From Zantedeschia hybrid cultivar (lineage: Eukaryota > Streptophyta > Magnoliopsida > Alismatales > Araceae), in assembly GCA_030544215.1 (NCBI GenBank), contig JARZZO010000002.1, positions 62,270,150 to 62,334,149 on the forward strand: DNA of 64,000 bases, given 5' to 3'. Below, piece by piece: positions 53,553-64,000 of the stretch (positions within the stretch are counted from its first letter, which is position 1; each line of letters opens with the position of its first letter). The translations under genes and the position numbers were made by a program. The notes beneath the pieces were generated by a model, which made no database searches, had not been told where the DNA came from, and saw nothing but the letters and a program-made list of their open reading frames with translations.

Positions 53553-55480
53553 CGTGTCGTCTAAATGGCATCTTGCATATACGACGTGACTCAGAGATCT
53601 GCCTGTGTATGACCCCGGTCCTGTCGCCTGAACCGCATCGTCCCTAGACGACACCATTCAAGCTGGTCGAGCTTGACGCCCTGAGCCCTCCCTCCTTTCT
53701 CTCATTCTCTCCTTCTCACTTTCTCTCTTCCCTCTCTCCGAATCCCTTCCCCTTCTCCCTTCCTTTCCTCTTTCCCTTCTTCCTCTTCCACCACCCCAAC
53801 ACCCTCCTACCTTTCACCACTGCCACCACCATGTCCTCCGCGACACTTCACTCTCTGGACGGTGGCCGACGTCTTGGTGGGGTGACGACGTCCACAGTGA
53901 TATCGGCGCCGGCTTGCGGTGTAGCAGATCGGCGGCGAGGAGTTAGGAGGAGTTCAAGTAACCAGTCGGGTGCTGATCCTCACATGTATTTCAATCGTTT
54001 TAAACCATGATTTTCCGCTTTGGAGCATGCTATGGATATGTGGGTGATTTTGGGTATAGAATTGAGCATGTTTAGGGGGTTCTTATTGGAAAAAGGGTGT
54101 TATGAAAATGGGTCTGGTATGGTTAATGCGATTTATGGTTTTCCCCTATATCCTTTGTGTTATTTTTGCTCATTTGGGGTTGGGGTTTTTTCGTGTTGTG
54201 GCTCAGGGGAGGCCAAAGGGAAATTCTATTTCGAGTGCTAAATGGCGTTGAGCCAGGGCGACGTGATTTGCAAATCATGTTGGTGATGGGCGACGCGATT
54301 TAGGCCCAGATATGCCCTGAGACCAGGCTCTGTGGGAATCAGTTTGGCTTTGAATGGCATCGAGCTCAAGTGACGCCATTTAAATGGTGTCGACCATGGG
54401 CGACGCGATTTAGGCCTAGATTCCTCATATCCCGAGGCCAGTATCTGTGGGAACCAATTTTAAGGCTTTGAATGACGTCGGCCATTGGTGACGCGATTCA
54501 AGCCAGAACCTCTTAATTTCCTAAATTTAGCATGTGTGACTATTACGCAAAATGTCAATTAGATTCTTGTATATTGTTGAACAACCCTATTAAATGCATA
54601 CTTGAAATCATACATTGGGGGCGGGGATTTTAATATGATTGGAATCGCATTGTATTGTGTTTATGAGATCATGGACATAGAGTGACAGTGGTTAGCACTT
54701 GACACCCTGTGTCGGTGTGGAAGTGACGCAGTGTCGATGTGGGAGTGACAAGGTGACGCCTAGTAGGCGAGGGTCACCTGGTGTACCTTGGGGTAATAGG
54801 TAGTATCGGTGTGGGAGTGGTACACTTCAGAGTGTCACTCGTGGCTGGAAGGAGGCAGAATCACATTGAGCTAGACGGGCCAAAGTAGCTTGCATGCTAT
54901 TCGAGGGGTTGCTATTCCATCCCAGCAGGTCGGTGTTTTTGTATGGACTTGACAGCTTCTTGTATGTTCCTTTTGAGTGGACGTGTGATTTAATTACTAC
55001 TTTACTCGCACATATCTTGCCTTTATATATGTATTCTTGTTGTATTGCGGTTGTGTTTGGGGGGGGAGGAGGTGGGGATTGAAGGATTCCTACTGAGTCT
55101 ATTCTGGTGTGACTCACCCCTGCGATTTTCAGGTGAGGGTTTTCGGCAAGCATAGCAATGTGGGTCTTCGTCTCGAGTTGCGCACCAGTAGCCACTGTTA
55201 TGGGGTATGTCCCGTTGTAGTTGTACTTTCCTTTTTTAGGCTTGTATGCATAATTATTTTCTTTTCAGTTGGATTATGTAATTATTTCCTAAGTGAAGTC
55301 GAATTGTAATAATTTTTAATTCCTACATCTTCTTTACAATTCGATGTTGTGTGGATTGTTTAGCTTAGTTTATCATTTATTTCCCAGACTTATTTGGGAT
55401 CCTAGTTTGGTTCTTAATTTTAATGATTCGGTATCCATTTAGTAATCGGATCCCAGATTATAGGGTGATGGGTCGTTTCA
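53553..55480 (+). repeat. LTR L1, segment 3 of 3
   Basis: It continues the LTR interrupted at 44036 and ends GGGTCGTTTCA. It keeps the CT-rich block (53680-53780), diverged hairpins (54240-54510, for example TTTGAATGACGTCGG...GACGCGATTCAA) and the GAGTC box (about 55095). It is clearly more diverged than the LTRs of B and C, as expected for the host of both. Confidence 0.85.
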
Positions 55481-55681
55481 ATTGTGGTGCATGCCTTGAG
55501 GATTTGGCGGCATTATCTTTATAAAACATAGTTTTAGGTATTCACTGATCACGAAAGTCTGAAGTATATCTTTCCACAAAAGGTTGTCAATTTGAGACAG
55601 AGGCGCTTGGTAGAGTTTTTAAAAGATTATGACTTCACTTTGAACTATCATTTAGGGAAGACAAATGTGGTGGCTGATACG
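55481..55681 (+). pseudogene. Element D RNase H, right part
   Basis: It resumes D: LRIWRHYLYK, VFTDHESLKYIF, NLRQRRLVEFLKDYDFTLNYH and GKTNVVADT, the C-terminal half of gypsy RNase H. It is cut at 55681 by the E LTR. Integrase of D does not appear in the window. Confidence 0.88.
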
Positions 55682-57316
55682 TGTAGGCGCCCGGAACATA
55701 CCCGCCGCTGCTGTCTCCTACAGGCGAGGGCTTCTCCGTTCATCTTAGCACTGCGGCGATTTGGACGGGGTTAGGAATTGAAGTATGTGATTGTCAGGAG
55801 CATTACCTTACGGTCACTGTGCTCCGTAGGATGATGAGGTTGATCGCGTTCTGGTGGAGCGGGGGATAGTAGGTTCCTCTTCTCTGCCCCCGGCCGGCAG
55901 AAGGGGGAGAGCTCGGTATTCCTCGCGCAGGATGTGGTAAGATCCCCTGAAAATAAAAGACAAACAAAGAAAACAAATAGCCCGATTAGAACTGCGACGT
56001 GTAGAATCTGTTCATGCAAACAAATAAACGAGCTAAAATTGAAAGGGGACGCACCGGATGGGTGTTTGGGGAGGGAAGGTGACCATATGTTATGGCCACC
56101 CACCTCCCATTTTTTGTTTGAAACCTCTAAGGGTGAAGGGTGCTAAGTCATCCTAAGATGCATGCATGAAGATGGGGTGCTCGTGTGTGGTAATAGTGAA
56201 AAGTAAAAGTGATGTGGTAAAAGGAAAAGAGCAGGAGAAGAAGATGATGCTACAAAGTGGATGAATGGTGGGAATGCAATGAAAAATTAAAGGAGAAAAG
56301 TAAGGAGAGATTTAAGAAAACAGGCCCATTTGGAATGCAGAGGATTCCTCTGCTTCTTCTGACTCGTCGACTGCCAAGGCTTTCTCCCACTTGAAGCTCT
56401 TCAATCTTCAGCCTCTCAAACTGAAACCTTTCCAATCCCTGCCAACCCCCTTTTCTTGAGGGGACATGAAGGATTTAAATAGGTGAACGAAAAATAGGAG
56501 GAAAATAGGGGTCTAAATTCCCGTAAATCCCTTATAACCAATAGGAAATAGTTAGAGATTGGAGGTCGTGGCCGTGGCAGTCGCTGGAACGGGGAGTGAT
56601 CGGAGTAGTGGGGATGAGGGTGGCGAGTGGAGGAGATCGTGGGAAGACGATGTCAAGGTGGAAGCTAGGGAAGTGGACGGCCAACTATCTTGCCTCCCAC
56701 TTCCGTGGAAGGCCAGGTAGTTGGCCTTCCATGAAAAGGTGGAAGGCGGCCGAGTTGGCCTTCCATGAAAAGGTGGAAGGCGGCCGATTTGGCCTTCCAA
56801 GGGTGGTGGAAGGCAAGGGGTGGCCTTCCAAGGGTTGTGGAAGGCAAGGGGTGGCCTTCCACGGGTGGTGGAAGGCAGGTTGGTTGGCTTTCCACGAAAA
56901 AGGTGGTGAAAAGTGAAAAAGGTGTCCAAAAGGTGGAAGGCAAGGTAGCTGGCCTTCTAAGGGTGGTGGAAGGCAATGGGTGGCCTTCCACGGGTGGTGG
57001 AAGGCAGGCTGGTTGGCCTTCCACGAAAAGGTGGTGAAAAGTGAAAAAGGTGTCCAAAAGGTGGAAGGCAAGGTAGCTGGCCTTCTAAGGGTGGTGGAAG
57101 GTAAGGGGTGGCCTTCCAAGGGTGGTGGAAGGCGGGTTGATTGGCCTTCCACGAAAAGGTGGCGAAAGCCGAGATTGGTTAATGGGCTTGATTATTTAGT
57201 GGGCTGAGAAAATTGGATGGATTAAATGAGATGGCTAAGGTGATGGGTTTGATAGTGATGGGCTAATGGTGACCTGGCTTTACGACAAAAAAGGGGGTCC
57301 AAAATCGGTGTCTGCA
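55682..57316 (-). repeat. Element family E, LTR 1
   Basis: It is 1,635 bp with ends TGTAGGCGCCCGG and GGTGTCTGCA. It is placed on the minus strand because GGAGGGGCATT on that strand directly precedes the LTR start TGCAGACACC, a familiar plant purine-tract and LTR-start pattern. It contains the GGCCTTCC hairpin array. The orientation is inference; no convincing primer-binding site was found. Confidence 0.75.
56690..57165 (-). repeat. GCCTTCCAC/GTGGAAGGC hairpin minisatellite in E LTR 1
   Basis: About a dozen units of the form GGCCTTCCA, a 5-10 base centre, GGTGGAAGGC. Each is a small inverted repeat (for example GCCTTCCAC...GTGGAAGGC). A higher-order block of about 129 bp starting at the words GAAAAAGGTGGTG (about 56896) and GAAAAGGTGGTG (about 57025) is duplicated. 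Frames through this array show repeated W-K-A and A-F-H words with no domain. Confidence 0.88.
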
Positions 57317-58997
57317 AATGCCCCTCCGGGATACCTGTTTTGCAGTGGAGTGGAGTGGAATGATAAATAGGTGTTCCGGAAATCGAACCTGATTTTGGAC
57401 AGCCCGAAGAAGGGATGAGTTATATCCAAGGAAGATATGAGAAAGTGGTAAATGCATGAGAGTTAGTCATTTGGATTGCAAGGGTGATTAAGAAGGGGAA
57501 CAAAATCCAAACCAGAGAATGACAATCCGTGGGACCCTCGGGTGCTGGAACGGCGAGGCTTTGGCGCACTAGGATACAACGATCTAGCCCAAGGGGATCT
57601 CAAGCATGAAATATGGAGAGAGCATGACTTGAAAATGTCTCAACACAACGGGCGCGCCGTGGCCTGGCGCATAACATGATCGCCAAGTGAGAGATTTGCA
57701 AGTATGCGAATTGGAAAAGGATAAGGTCTTGCAGCTCGAAAGGGCTAACAGACAAACAATTGCCAGACTCACAGATCAACAATGGATTAAGCAGAGTGAT
57801 AAGTTGTGGTCTTTGCCCCTGGGTGGGGATGGATGCTTATGCAATGCATGCTGGTTTAAAAATTGGAAAACAAATTCCTAATGCAAACAGGAGGGATTTA
57901 TTGGCCAATCAAATAACTTGGAGAAGATAGACTCCTCATTATTTTGTTTAAAGAGGAACTCAAAGTCTATACGCCCAAAGTTATTAGCCTCGTGTATCTT
58001 TAATCCTACTTTCTTCAGATTCCCTGTAGCTGCAGGAACGCACATCAGCAAATGTAAATAATCAATGATCCACAATATTTTAATGACAACCTGCAAGGAA
58101 ACGAGGGACAAAGGTCCCTGTCGAGTTGAAGCCAGCACCAAAGATATGGCCATTCTCAAAGTAGAATGCCCATCTGGCTGCTTTTGGCTTCGACTCGACA
58201 GCAAAAGTGTCCACCTTTTGAAGATAGAATCCTTTTACTGTATGCACAATAATGAGGGGAAAATAGTTAGTAGTATCTGTTTTCGGCCCCTTACCCAAAA
58301 AAAGAGCAACTACCCTTTCCCTAGCCTTCGCATAGGGTGAAGGAGCCGTGTCCTACTAACCAGACAAAAGGAAGAGTATTGAAACTGATGCGACAAGTAA
58401 ATATACAAATGCTGGTGTATATTAACAAATGAGGTGTGTGATAAATGAAAACATGTTTTCGATTCCGCCTACCTGGTGACTACCCAAACTTAGCCCAGTT
58501 GAATGATGAAAGGAAAATGCACACTCAACTTCCTAGGTATCCTAAGCACACATCTAGGTTGATTTGGGCCTCTAGACTCCTCAAACTAATCTTGACCTGC
58601 TAAGACTCAACAATAGCTTCCTGGAATGCTTAGGCTCCCAGCTGCTTCCGACCACCAAGTTTGCCCAAAAAGTTTTCGAGGTAAATGATTTGCCCGACCC
58701 GGATCTCTTTCCTTACAACCTAGAAGGTATAAGATGGAACACCTTGGAACCCCAACGGTCAACCGCGTGACGCTGACTCGGAAACAGACGCCATCGCACC
58801 TATAGGTGACACGCATGCATTCACCTAAGCCCGAAGTTTTGAGAGTGCTCATTGAGATTATGGTTAAGGAATTGATTCACTAGAAAAACTGACATTACTC
58901 TTTACCCATTTTGGACTCTTGTGATCATGTGAGCGTATGACGATTTTTGAAAAACGAACCATTTCAAAATGATATTCGGTCTTTAGATAGCTATCTC
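57317..58997 (-). other. Element family E, internal region 1 (no enzymes)
   Basis: 1.68 kb between two LTRs in the same orientation. The first about 900 bases match 62878-63750. No retroviral enzyme is recognisable, so it is a non-autonomous element. It carries a conserved coding-like stretch at 57878-58030 and otherwise no recognisable content; 58300-58997 shows nothing I can name. Confidence 0.65.
57878..58204 (-). pseudogene. Coding-like fragment in E internal region (possible captured exon)
   Basis: On the minus strand a frame ends HEANNFGRIDFEFLFKQ, then NNEESIF and WPINPSCLH before a stop at 57878-57880. The second E copy (about 63440-63600) keeps most of these residues with a few substitutions and a stop. 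Upstream on the minus strand CCTTGCAG and TTCCTGCAG look like splice acceptors. It may be a host gene fragment picked up by the element, or a relic of its own polyprotein. No family recognised. Confidence 0.35.
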
Positions 58998-59726
58998 TGT
59001 AGGCGCCCGGAATGTCTCCCCGCCGCGGCTGCGGGCTTCGGACGGGGGTTCCTCTCCGTTCGTCTTAGTACTGTGGCGTTTCAGAAGGGGGGTTAGAATT
59101 TAAAGTGTGATCGCCAGGAGCATTACCTTTCGGTCCCTGTGCTCCGCAGCGATGCAGAAGATGATCGCGCGTTTGGTGGGAGCGGGAGATGCTGGTTCAT
59201 GCTTCTCTTCCTCCTACCGGCCAGAGGAGGAGAGCCCGGTACTCTGCACGCGTGAATGTGGTAAGGATCCCCTGAAAATAATAGACAAAACACAGAATAA
59301 CCCGATTAGGACTATTTGGTGCAGGATCTACTCATAAAAACGAAAAAAACTAGCTAAAATCAGAGGAGAACGCACCGGATGGGTGGTGGGGAGGGAAGGT
59401 GACCATGTGTTATGGCCACCCACCTCCCATTTTTTTTTAAACCTCTGTGCGGGGGTAAGAACCACTAGGTCATCTTACGTGCATGCATGCAAATGAAGGG
59501 GGTTGTGTGTGAAGAGTGAAGTGGTATTACTAATGTAATGGAATGGATAAGAAAGAGTAAAAGAGAGAGGTTAGAAAGGCAAGCCCGTTTCAAAATGCAG
59601 CCTGAGCCTTCCCCCTTGGAGACTCCTTGTCAACCTCCTCGAGCCTTTCTCCAGGAAGTCCTCCTCCCAGAAAAATCCTTATTCTCGGAAAGTCCTTCAA
59701 AACCCTTAGACCTCCAAAACCTTAAT

Positions 59727-62096
59727 TGATATGCATCATACTCATACAATAATATGCATCATACTCATGTTTTTATCTGAAAAATAGCATGAAATGATAG
59801 ATAATTGTGTAACAAGTCCAACGGTACCTATTTCATCAAATTCTGACTTAAAAACATCGTCATTTCATGTGATTAAAGGAGCATAGCGCATTTGCGGTTT
59901 TTCGACAAAACCGAGACGAAATAAATAAATATGATGATATTTTTATGATAATGCGCTAAATTATATTTATTTTGTGTGAACAGGACATGCCGATGATGCA
60001 GTGCAGCTGGTGGAGTTTCCGAAAATTTGGGGGAGGTCTAGTGTGCGGATTTCAACTAAAATAGGGGTAAAAATACAATTTGATTCCTTCCTTCGCTGGA
60101 GTTTCCCAAAACCCACACTTTCCTTCCGTCTCTCTAATTTCCTAAACACATCCCTTCCTTTATTTTAAAAATCATCTATCTCTCTCGTTTTAGAAATTTG
60201 AATCCTAATTCTTCTCCAGTTTCCTTTTCCTCTCCTTTAACCTCTTTCCTTCCCCAATTCAGACTCTCTCTTCCTCTTTCCGTTTTGTTTTCCAACTTCT
60301 CCCTTTCCAAAAACTCTCCCACACGCTCTCTCTCTCTCTCTCTTCTTCTCTCCCATATATTCCGAGCCTCTCCTCCTCCTTTTCCAACTCTCCTTCCCGC
60401 AGCCCTCTCTCTTCTATTTTCTATCCCTCTCTCTCGGACTCTCCCTCTTTCCTCCACTCTCCGCAGCCCTCTCCTCTTCTCTCCCTGCACTCTCACCTCT
60501 CCCGCAGTCTTCCTCTCTTGGTTCCTCACCGTTTCCCAGCACTCTCTCCCTCTGTTATCTCTCCCACGTAATCCTCCCTCTCTATTTCTCTCTGGTTTTC
60601 TCTCTCTCTGCTACTATCTCTCCTCTCCTCTTTCTCTTCCTCCACCCCGGTTCTCTCTCGGAGTCTGCCCGCAGTCTCTCTTCCTCCCTCTCAGTTTCTC
60701 CACCAGTGCACACACGTGTTGCACGGACCCTCCTCTTCTCAGCGTCTCCCTCTCTCCTCTCTTCTCTTCCCACGTTTCTCTCTATCCGGTTACTAGCTCC
60801 ACAGCAACCCAGCAGGGCATGCATGCAAGCCCCCATCAACAACCCCCAGCCAGCCGTCCAGCTTGTGCTCCCCCACGCGCCTGCATGCATGTGTGTTGAA
60901 GCTCGAACCTGCCGGCCAGCTGCTCCTCCATGCGCTGCGGTGAAGCCGACTTCCATGCACTTGCACTCCAACGCCCCCAGCAGCGGCGACGTCCGGTGAA
61001 ACCCAGCAAGTGGCCGCCCTATGCATGCGTGCAACCACCTCCCATGCACGTTCCCGCCGGCGTCCATCCACGCATGCCAGCATCCATGCGCTGCGGTGAG
61101 GTTTACCAGCTGCCTCAAGCACCTGGCTCCAGCAGCAACCGCCGACCTCCTCGCGCTTGCATGCATGCTTGGTGAAACAGAAATACCAACAGCAGCCTGC
61201 GTTCACAGCAGCTCTTCAAACAGCTGCCCTACTGCAGCACCTCCTGCGTAGCCCCTCCAGCCTGCAGCCACGTACACCACCATCCTCCATGCGTGCATGC
61301 ACAGCCGGCAGCTCCTTCCTCCAACGCATAGCAACACCTGTTGAAGCCTCCACGTGTTGGCAGCCACCTCTCCATCAGCAGCAGCTCCTGCAAGCACCCG
61401 GCCAGCACATCAGCAGCAACTGTCCTAGCTTCCTCCTTCCACCAGCAGCTTCCAAACACCACCAAGCAGCAGCTTCCAAGCGGCCAACACCAGCACCTTC
61501 TTCCTTCAACTCCACGCTGCCAGCAACAGCAGCAAGCAGTTCCAGCAAACCTGTCCAAGCTACAGCAGCCCACATTTTAATCTATTTTCTTTCCCTTCCC
61601 CCATTAGTTTAGAATTAGTTTAATTGTTTAGGGATAATTAATTGTTATTTAATATTTTGATTATTTAGTTTAAGTTTATTAAACCATTAAATTTTGTGAT
61701 TTATTTCATAATTTTTAGATAGTTCATGTTTTACACGTAGTTAAATTTTAATATCTTTGTCAAAAATTTTAGTTGTGATTAATTTATTTTTATGTGTGTT
61801 CGTGTTTAATTTCTGAAAAAGAAAAGAGAGAAAAAGATTTGTTTAATTTAGATAATTATAATTTTAGGTAACATTAGTTAATTTAATTCGAGTTTAATCA
61901 AGTAATTAGTTTCCTTAAATTTTCACTTATTTTTAAATTCACTAAAGTCCAAAGTTTTCAAAGTTAAAATCTTAACTCCCTGTGGTTCGACTCGGACTCA
62001 CCGCTATTAATTTCCAAAATTTGATTTGAGTGAGCCGGATAAACTTAGATTGAACGTTTTCATGAGTGTTTAACGACGCACAATTCGAAACGATCA
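59727..62096 (+). repeat. Solo LTR F, plus orientation, same subfamily as H
   Basis: The ends TGATATGCATC and AACGATCA enclose 2,370 bp; perfect duplications TTAAT at 59722-59726 and 62097-62101. It shares with H the CATCATACTCATGTTTTTAT start, the GAACAGGACATGCCGA word, a CT-rich promoter-like block (60130-60720) and a CAG/CATGCA-rich block (60790-61570). The long frames in both blocks are compositional, not genes. Confidence 0.92.
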
Positions 62097-62339
62097 TTAA
62101 TCCTCAAAAAATCCTTAACCCCCCTGCTCGAGAGGATGTGGGGGTTTAAATAGGCGAAGGAAAAAAGGGCTCTAAATCCCCGTAAATCACCCTTCAGCCA
62201 ATAGGGAGTGGTCAAGGGTTAGAGGTAGTGGACGCGCCAGTCGCCGGAGTGGGGAGTGGTTGGAGTAGTGGGGGACGAGGGCGGCGAGTAGAGGAGATTG
62301 TGGGGAAGACGGGGTCAAGGGGGTGGTTAAGGAGTGGAC

Positions 62340-62745
62340 GGCCAGGTGACATGCCTTCCATTCTTGTGGGGGAAGGCGGCCCGGCTGGCCTTCGAAGGGA
62401 GTGGAAGGCGTGGGGTGGCCTTCGAAGGAGGCGGAAGGCAAGGGGTCGCCTTCGAAGGAGGTGGAAGGCAAGGGGGCTAGCCTTCCACGAAAAGGTGGTA
62501 AAAAGTGAAAAAGGTGACTAAAAGGTGGAAGGCGAGGTGGCTGGCCTTCGAAGGGGGTAGAAGGCGGGGGGTGGCCTTCGAAGGCGGTGGAAGGCAAGGG
62601 GGCTGGCCTTCCACGAAAAGGTGAAAAAGGGTGGCCAAAAGGGTGGAAGGCAAGGTGGCTGGCCTTCGAAGGTGGTGGAAGGCGAGGGGTGGCCTTCGAA
62701 GGGGGTGGAAGGCGGACTGGCTGGCCTTCCACGAAAAAGGTGGCT
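62340..62745 (-). repeat. GGCCTTCGAAGG hairpin minisatellite in E LTR 2
   Basis: The same array as at 56690-57165, here dominated by GGCCTTCGAAGG-type units (the palindrome CCTTCGAAGG) with GGTGGAAGGC. The change from CCTTCCA to CCTTCGAAGG across units keeps self-complementarity. Confidence 0.85.
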
Positions 62746-62877
62746 AGAGTCGGGATTTGGTTAATGGGCCTAGCTGGTAGTGGGTTGAGATGGCTGAAAT
62801 GGGGGGATTTTGGTGATGACGGGCTAATGATGGATTGGGTTCATGACCAAAAGGGTGGTCCAAAATCGGTGTCTACA

Positions 62878-64000
62878 AATGCCCCTCCAGGACACCTATT
62901 TTGCAGTGGAGTGGAACAGAATGATAAATAGGTGTTCCGGAAATCGAGACTGATTTTGGACAATCCGAAAAATGAATGAGCTATATCCAAGGATGATATG
63001 CGAATGCGGCAAATGCATGAAAGCTAGCCATTCGAGTTGCAAGAGTGGTTTAAGAAAAGGGACAAAGTTCAGTACTAGAGAATCACAGTCTGTGGGACCG
63101 TCGGGTGCTGGAACCGCGAGGCCTTGGCGCACCAGAATATAGCGATCTGGCCCAAGGGGATCTGGAGCATGAAAGGTGTAGGAATGTGACTTGAAGAACT
63201 CTCAACACAACGGGCGCGCGGTGGCCTGGCGCATCATGGGATCGCCAAGTGAGAGGATCTCAGGCACATGTGCTGAGAAGCGGAAGGGGTCTTGCAATTC
63301 AAAGGGCTAACAGATACACAACTGCTAGAATCATAGATCAGCGATGGGTTAAGCAAAGTGATGACTGATGGTCATTGCCCCTAGGGCGAGGATGAATGCT
63401 TATGCAAATGCATGTTGGTTTAAAATTAAAATAAATTCCTAATGCAAACAGGAGGAATTTATTGGCTAATCGAATAACTTGGGGAATATAGACTCCTCAT
63501 TGTTTTGTTTAAAGAGGAACTCAGAGTCTATACGCCTGAAGTTATTAGCCTCCTGTATCTTCAATCCTACTTGCTTCGGATTCCCTGCAGCTGCAAGAAC
63601 GCACATCAGTAATGTTCATATTTTCAATAATCTCAACATTACATATTGAATTGCAGGAAGATAAGAAGCAAATGTTTCGTTTCGAGTCGAAGCCGATATG
63701 GAAGATATGGCTATTCTATTGGTAGAATGCCAATCCAATATGGCTTCGACTCGAATTCCAAGATGAGCCATTAATTCATTGATCAAGGTTGTCTCCTTCA
63801 TCGTGAGGTGAGGTTACCTCCTCGAAGAGAAGGGAGAAAGGCATCTTGTCCTCTCGTGGATGGGCTTTTCTTTTAAGGTGGTAGTAGGCCAGGTGGCTTG
63901 CCTTCCACGAAAAGGTGGAAGGCCAGCTAGCCTGCCTTCCACTAAGTGGTAGAAGGCAAAGGGCATGCCGTCCACAAAAGGGGAAGAAAAAGTGATATGC
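62878..64000 (-). other. Element family E, internal region 2, running off the window
   Basis: It matches 57317-58200 up to about 63760, then diverges. From about 63880 it again shows GCCTTCCACGAAAAGGTGG units, so another LTR or a rearranged part begins near the window edge. The end of the element is outside the window. Confidence 0.6.

Larger units (their letters stand above)
58998..62877 (-). repeat. Element family E, LTR 2, split by solo LTR F
   Basis: The ends TGTAGGCGCCCGG and GGTGTCTACA; about 1.5 kb without F. Both E LTRs are followed on the right by the same internal sequence (starting AATGCCCCTCC), so they are not a simple 5'/3' pair but part of a tandem array. Confidence 0.78.

Noticed and set aside
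56690..57165. CRISPR-like appearance of regularly spaced GGCCTTCC repeats
   Set aside because: Repeats and spacers are both degenerate and short, the locus is plant DNA inside an LTR, and no cas genes exist.
60198..60899. 233-residue frame in solo LTR F
   Set aside because: Composition-driven by the CT-rich promoter-like block; homologous region in H is not open in the same way.
55682..62877. Reading the two E LTRs as a single 5'/3' pair of one complete element
   Set aside because: Both are followed by the same internal sequence on their right and the flanks (ATACG, AATGC) do not match, so a tandem array fits better.

Overview
This window is plant nuclear DNA made almost entirely of LTR retrotransposons nested inside one another. 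The evidence is degenerate Ty3/gypsy chromovirus and Ty1/copia polyproteins, primer-binding sites of the plant tRNA-iMet (TGGTATCAGAGC) and tRNA-Asp-like (TGGCGCCGTTGCCGGGGA) types, LTRs of 1.3-2.7 kb, AT-rich spacers and (GA)n tracts. I see no intact host gene, no functional RNA gene and nothing prokaryotic. The species cannot be fixed from the sequence; a seed plant, probably an angiosperm with a large genome, is the safest reading. All large reading frames carry stops or frameshifts.

Layout. A decayed Ty3/gypsy protease fragment with a G-patch (1-1595) is followed by a truncated minus-strand LTR (1596-3505) and an old gypsy pol, here called D (3506-4948, resuming at 55481-55681). D is split by an old LTR, L1 (4949-5071, 43988-44036, 53553-55480). 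Into L1 went two Tekay/Del-type chromoviruses: B (5072-43982, TSD CTTTG) and C (44037-53547, TSD CCGGT). B is split in gag by a minus-strand Ty1/copia element (8443-35379, TSD GAGAC) and in pol by a minus-strand solo LTR, J (36187-38884). The right LTR of the copia element is split by complex G (16411-34206, TSD CCGAC), a tandem LTR-internal-LTR-internal-LTR array of a non-autonomous element. G itself carries solo LTRs I (21280-22597, TSD GTGGT) and H (25812-27809, TSD GTAGC). The right end (55682-64000) is a second non-autonomous family, E, also in tandem, with solo LTR F (59727-62096, TSD TTAAT) inside one of its LTRs. Insertion order can therefore be read directly: D, then L1, B, copia, G, then I and H.

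How the parts work. B and C once encoded Gag, aspartic protease, RT, RNase H, integrase and a C-terminal chromodomain. The copia element encoded Gag-PR-IN-RT-RNase H. G and E lack recognisable enzymes and would need proteins in trans, but G encodes an unrecognised repeat-containing protein in the sense direction.

Most notable structure not explained by genes: (i) the Tekay LTRs and the unrelated solo LTR I both carry trains of short inverted repeats built on GGCGTC...GACGCC, and the two LTRs of C differ in length by exactly one such 31-bp unit; (ii) the copia leader carries four hairpins with a near-constant loop word (GGRTAAACAC) but different, self-complementary stems; (iii) the E LTRs carry a third hairpin array built on GCCTTCCAC...GTGGAAGGC. 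All lengths and matches were read by eye; no alignment or database search was run.
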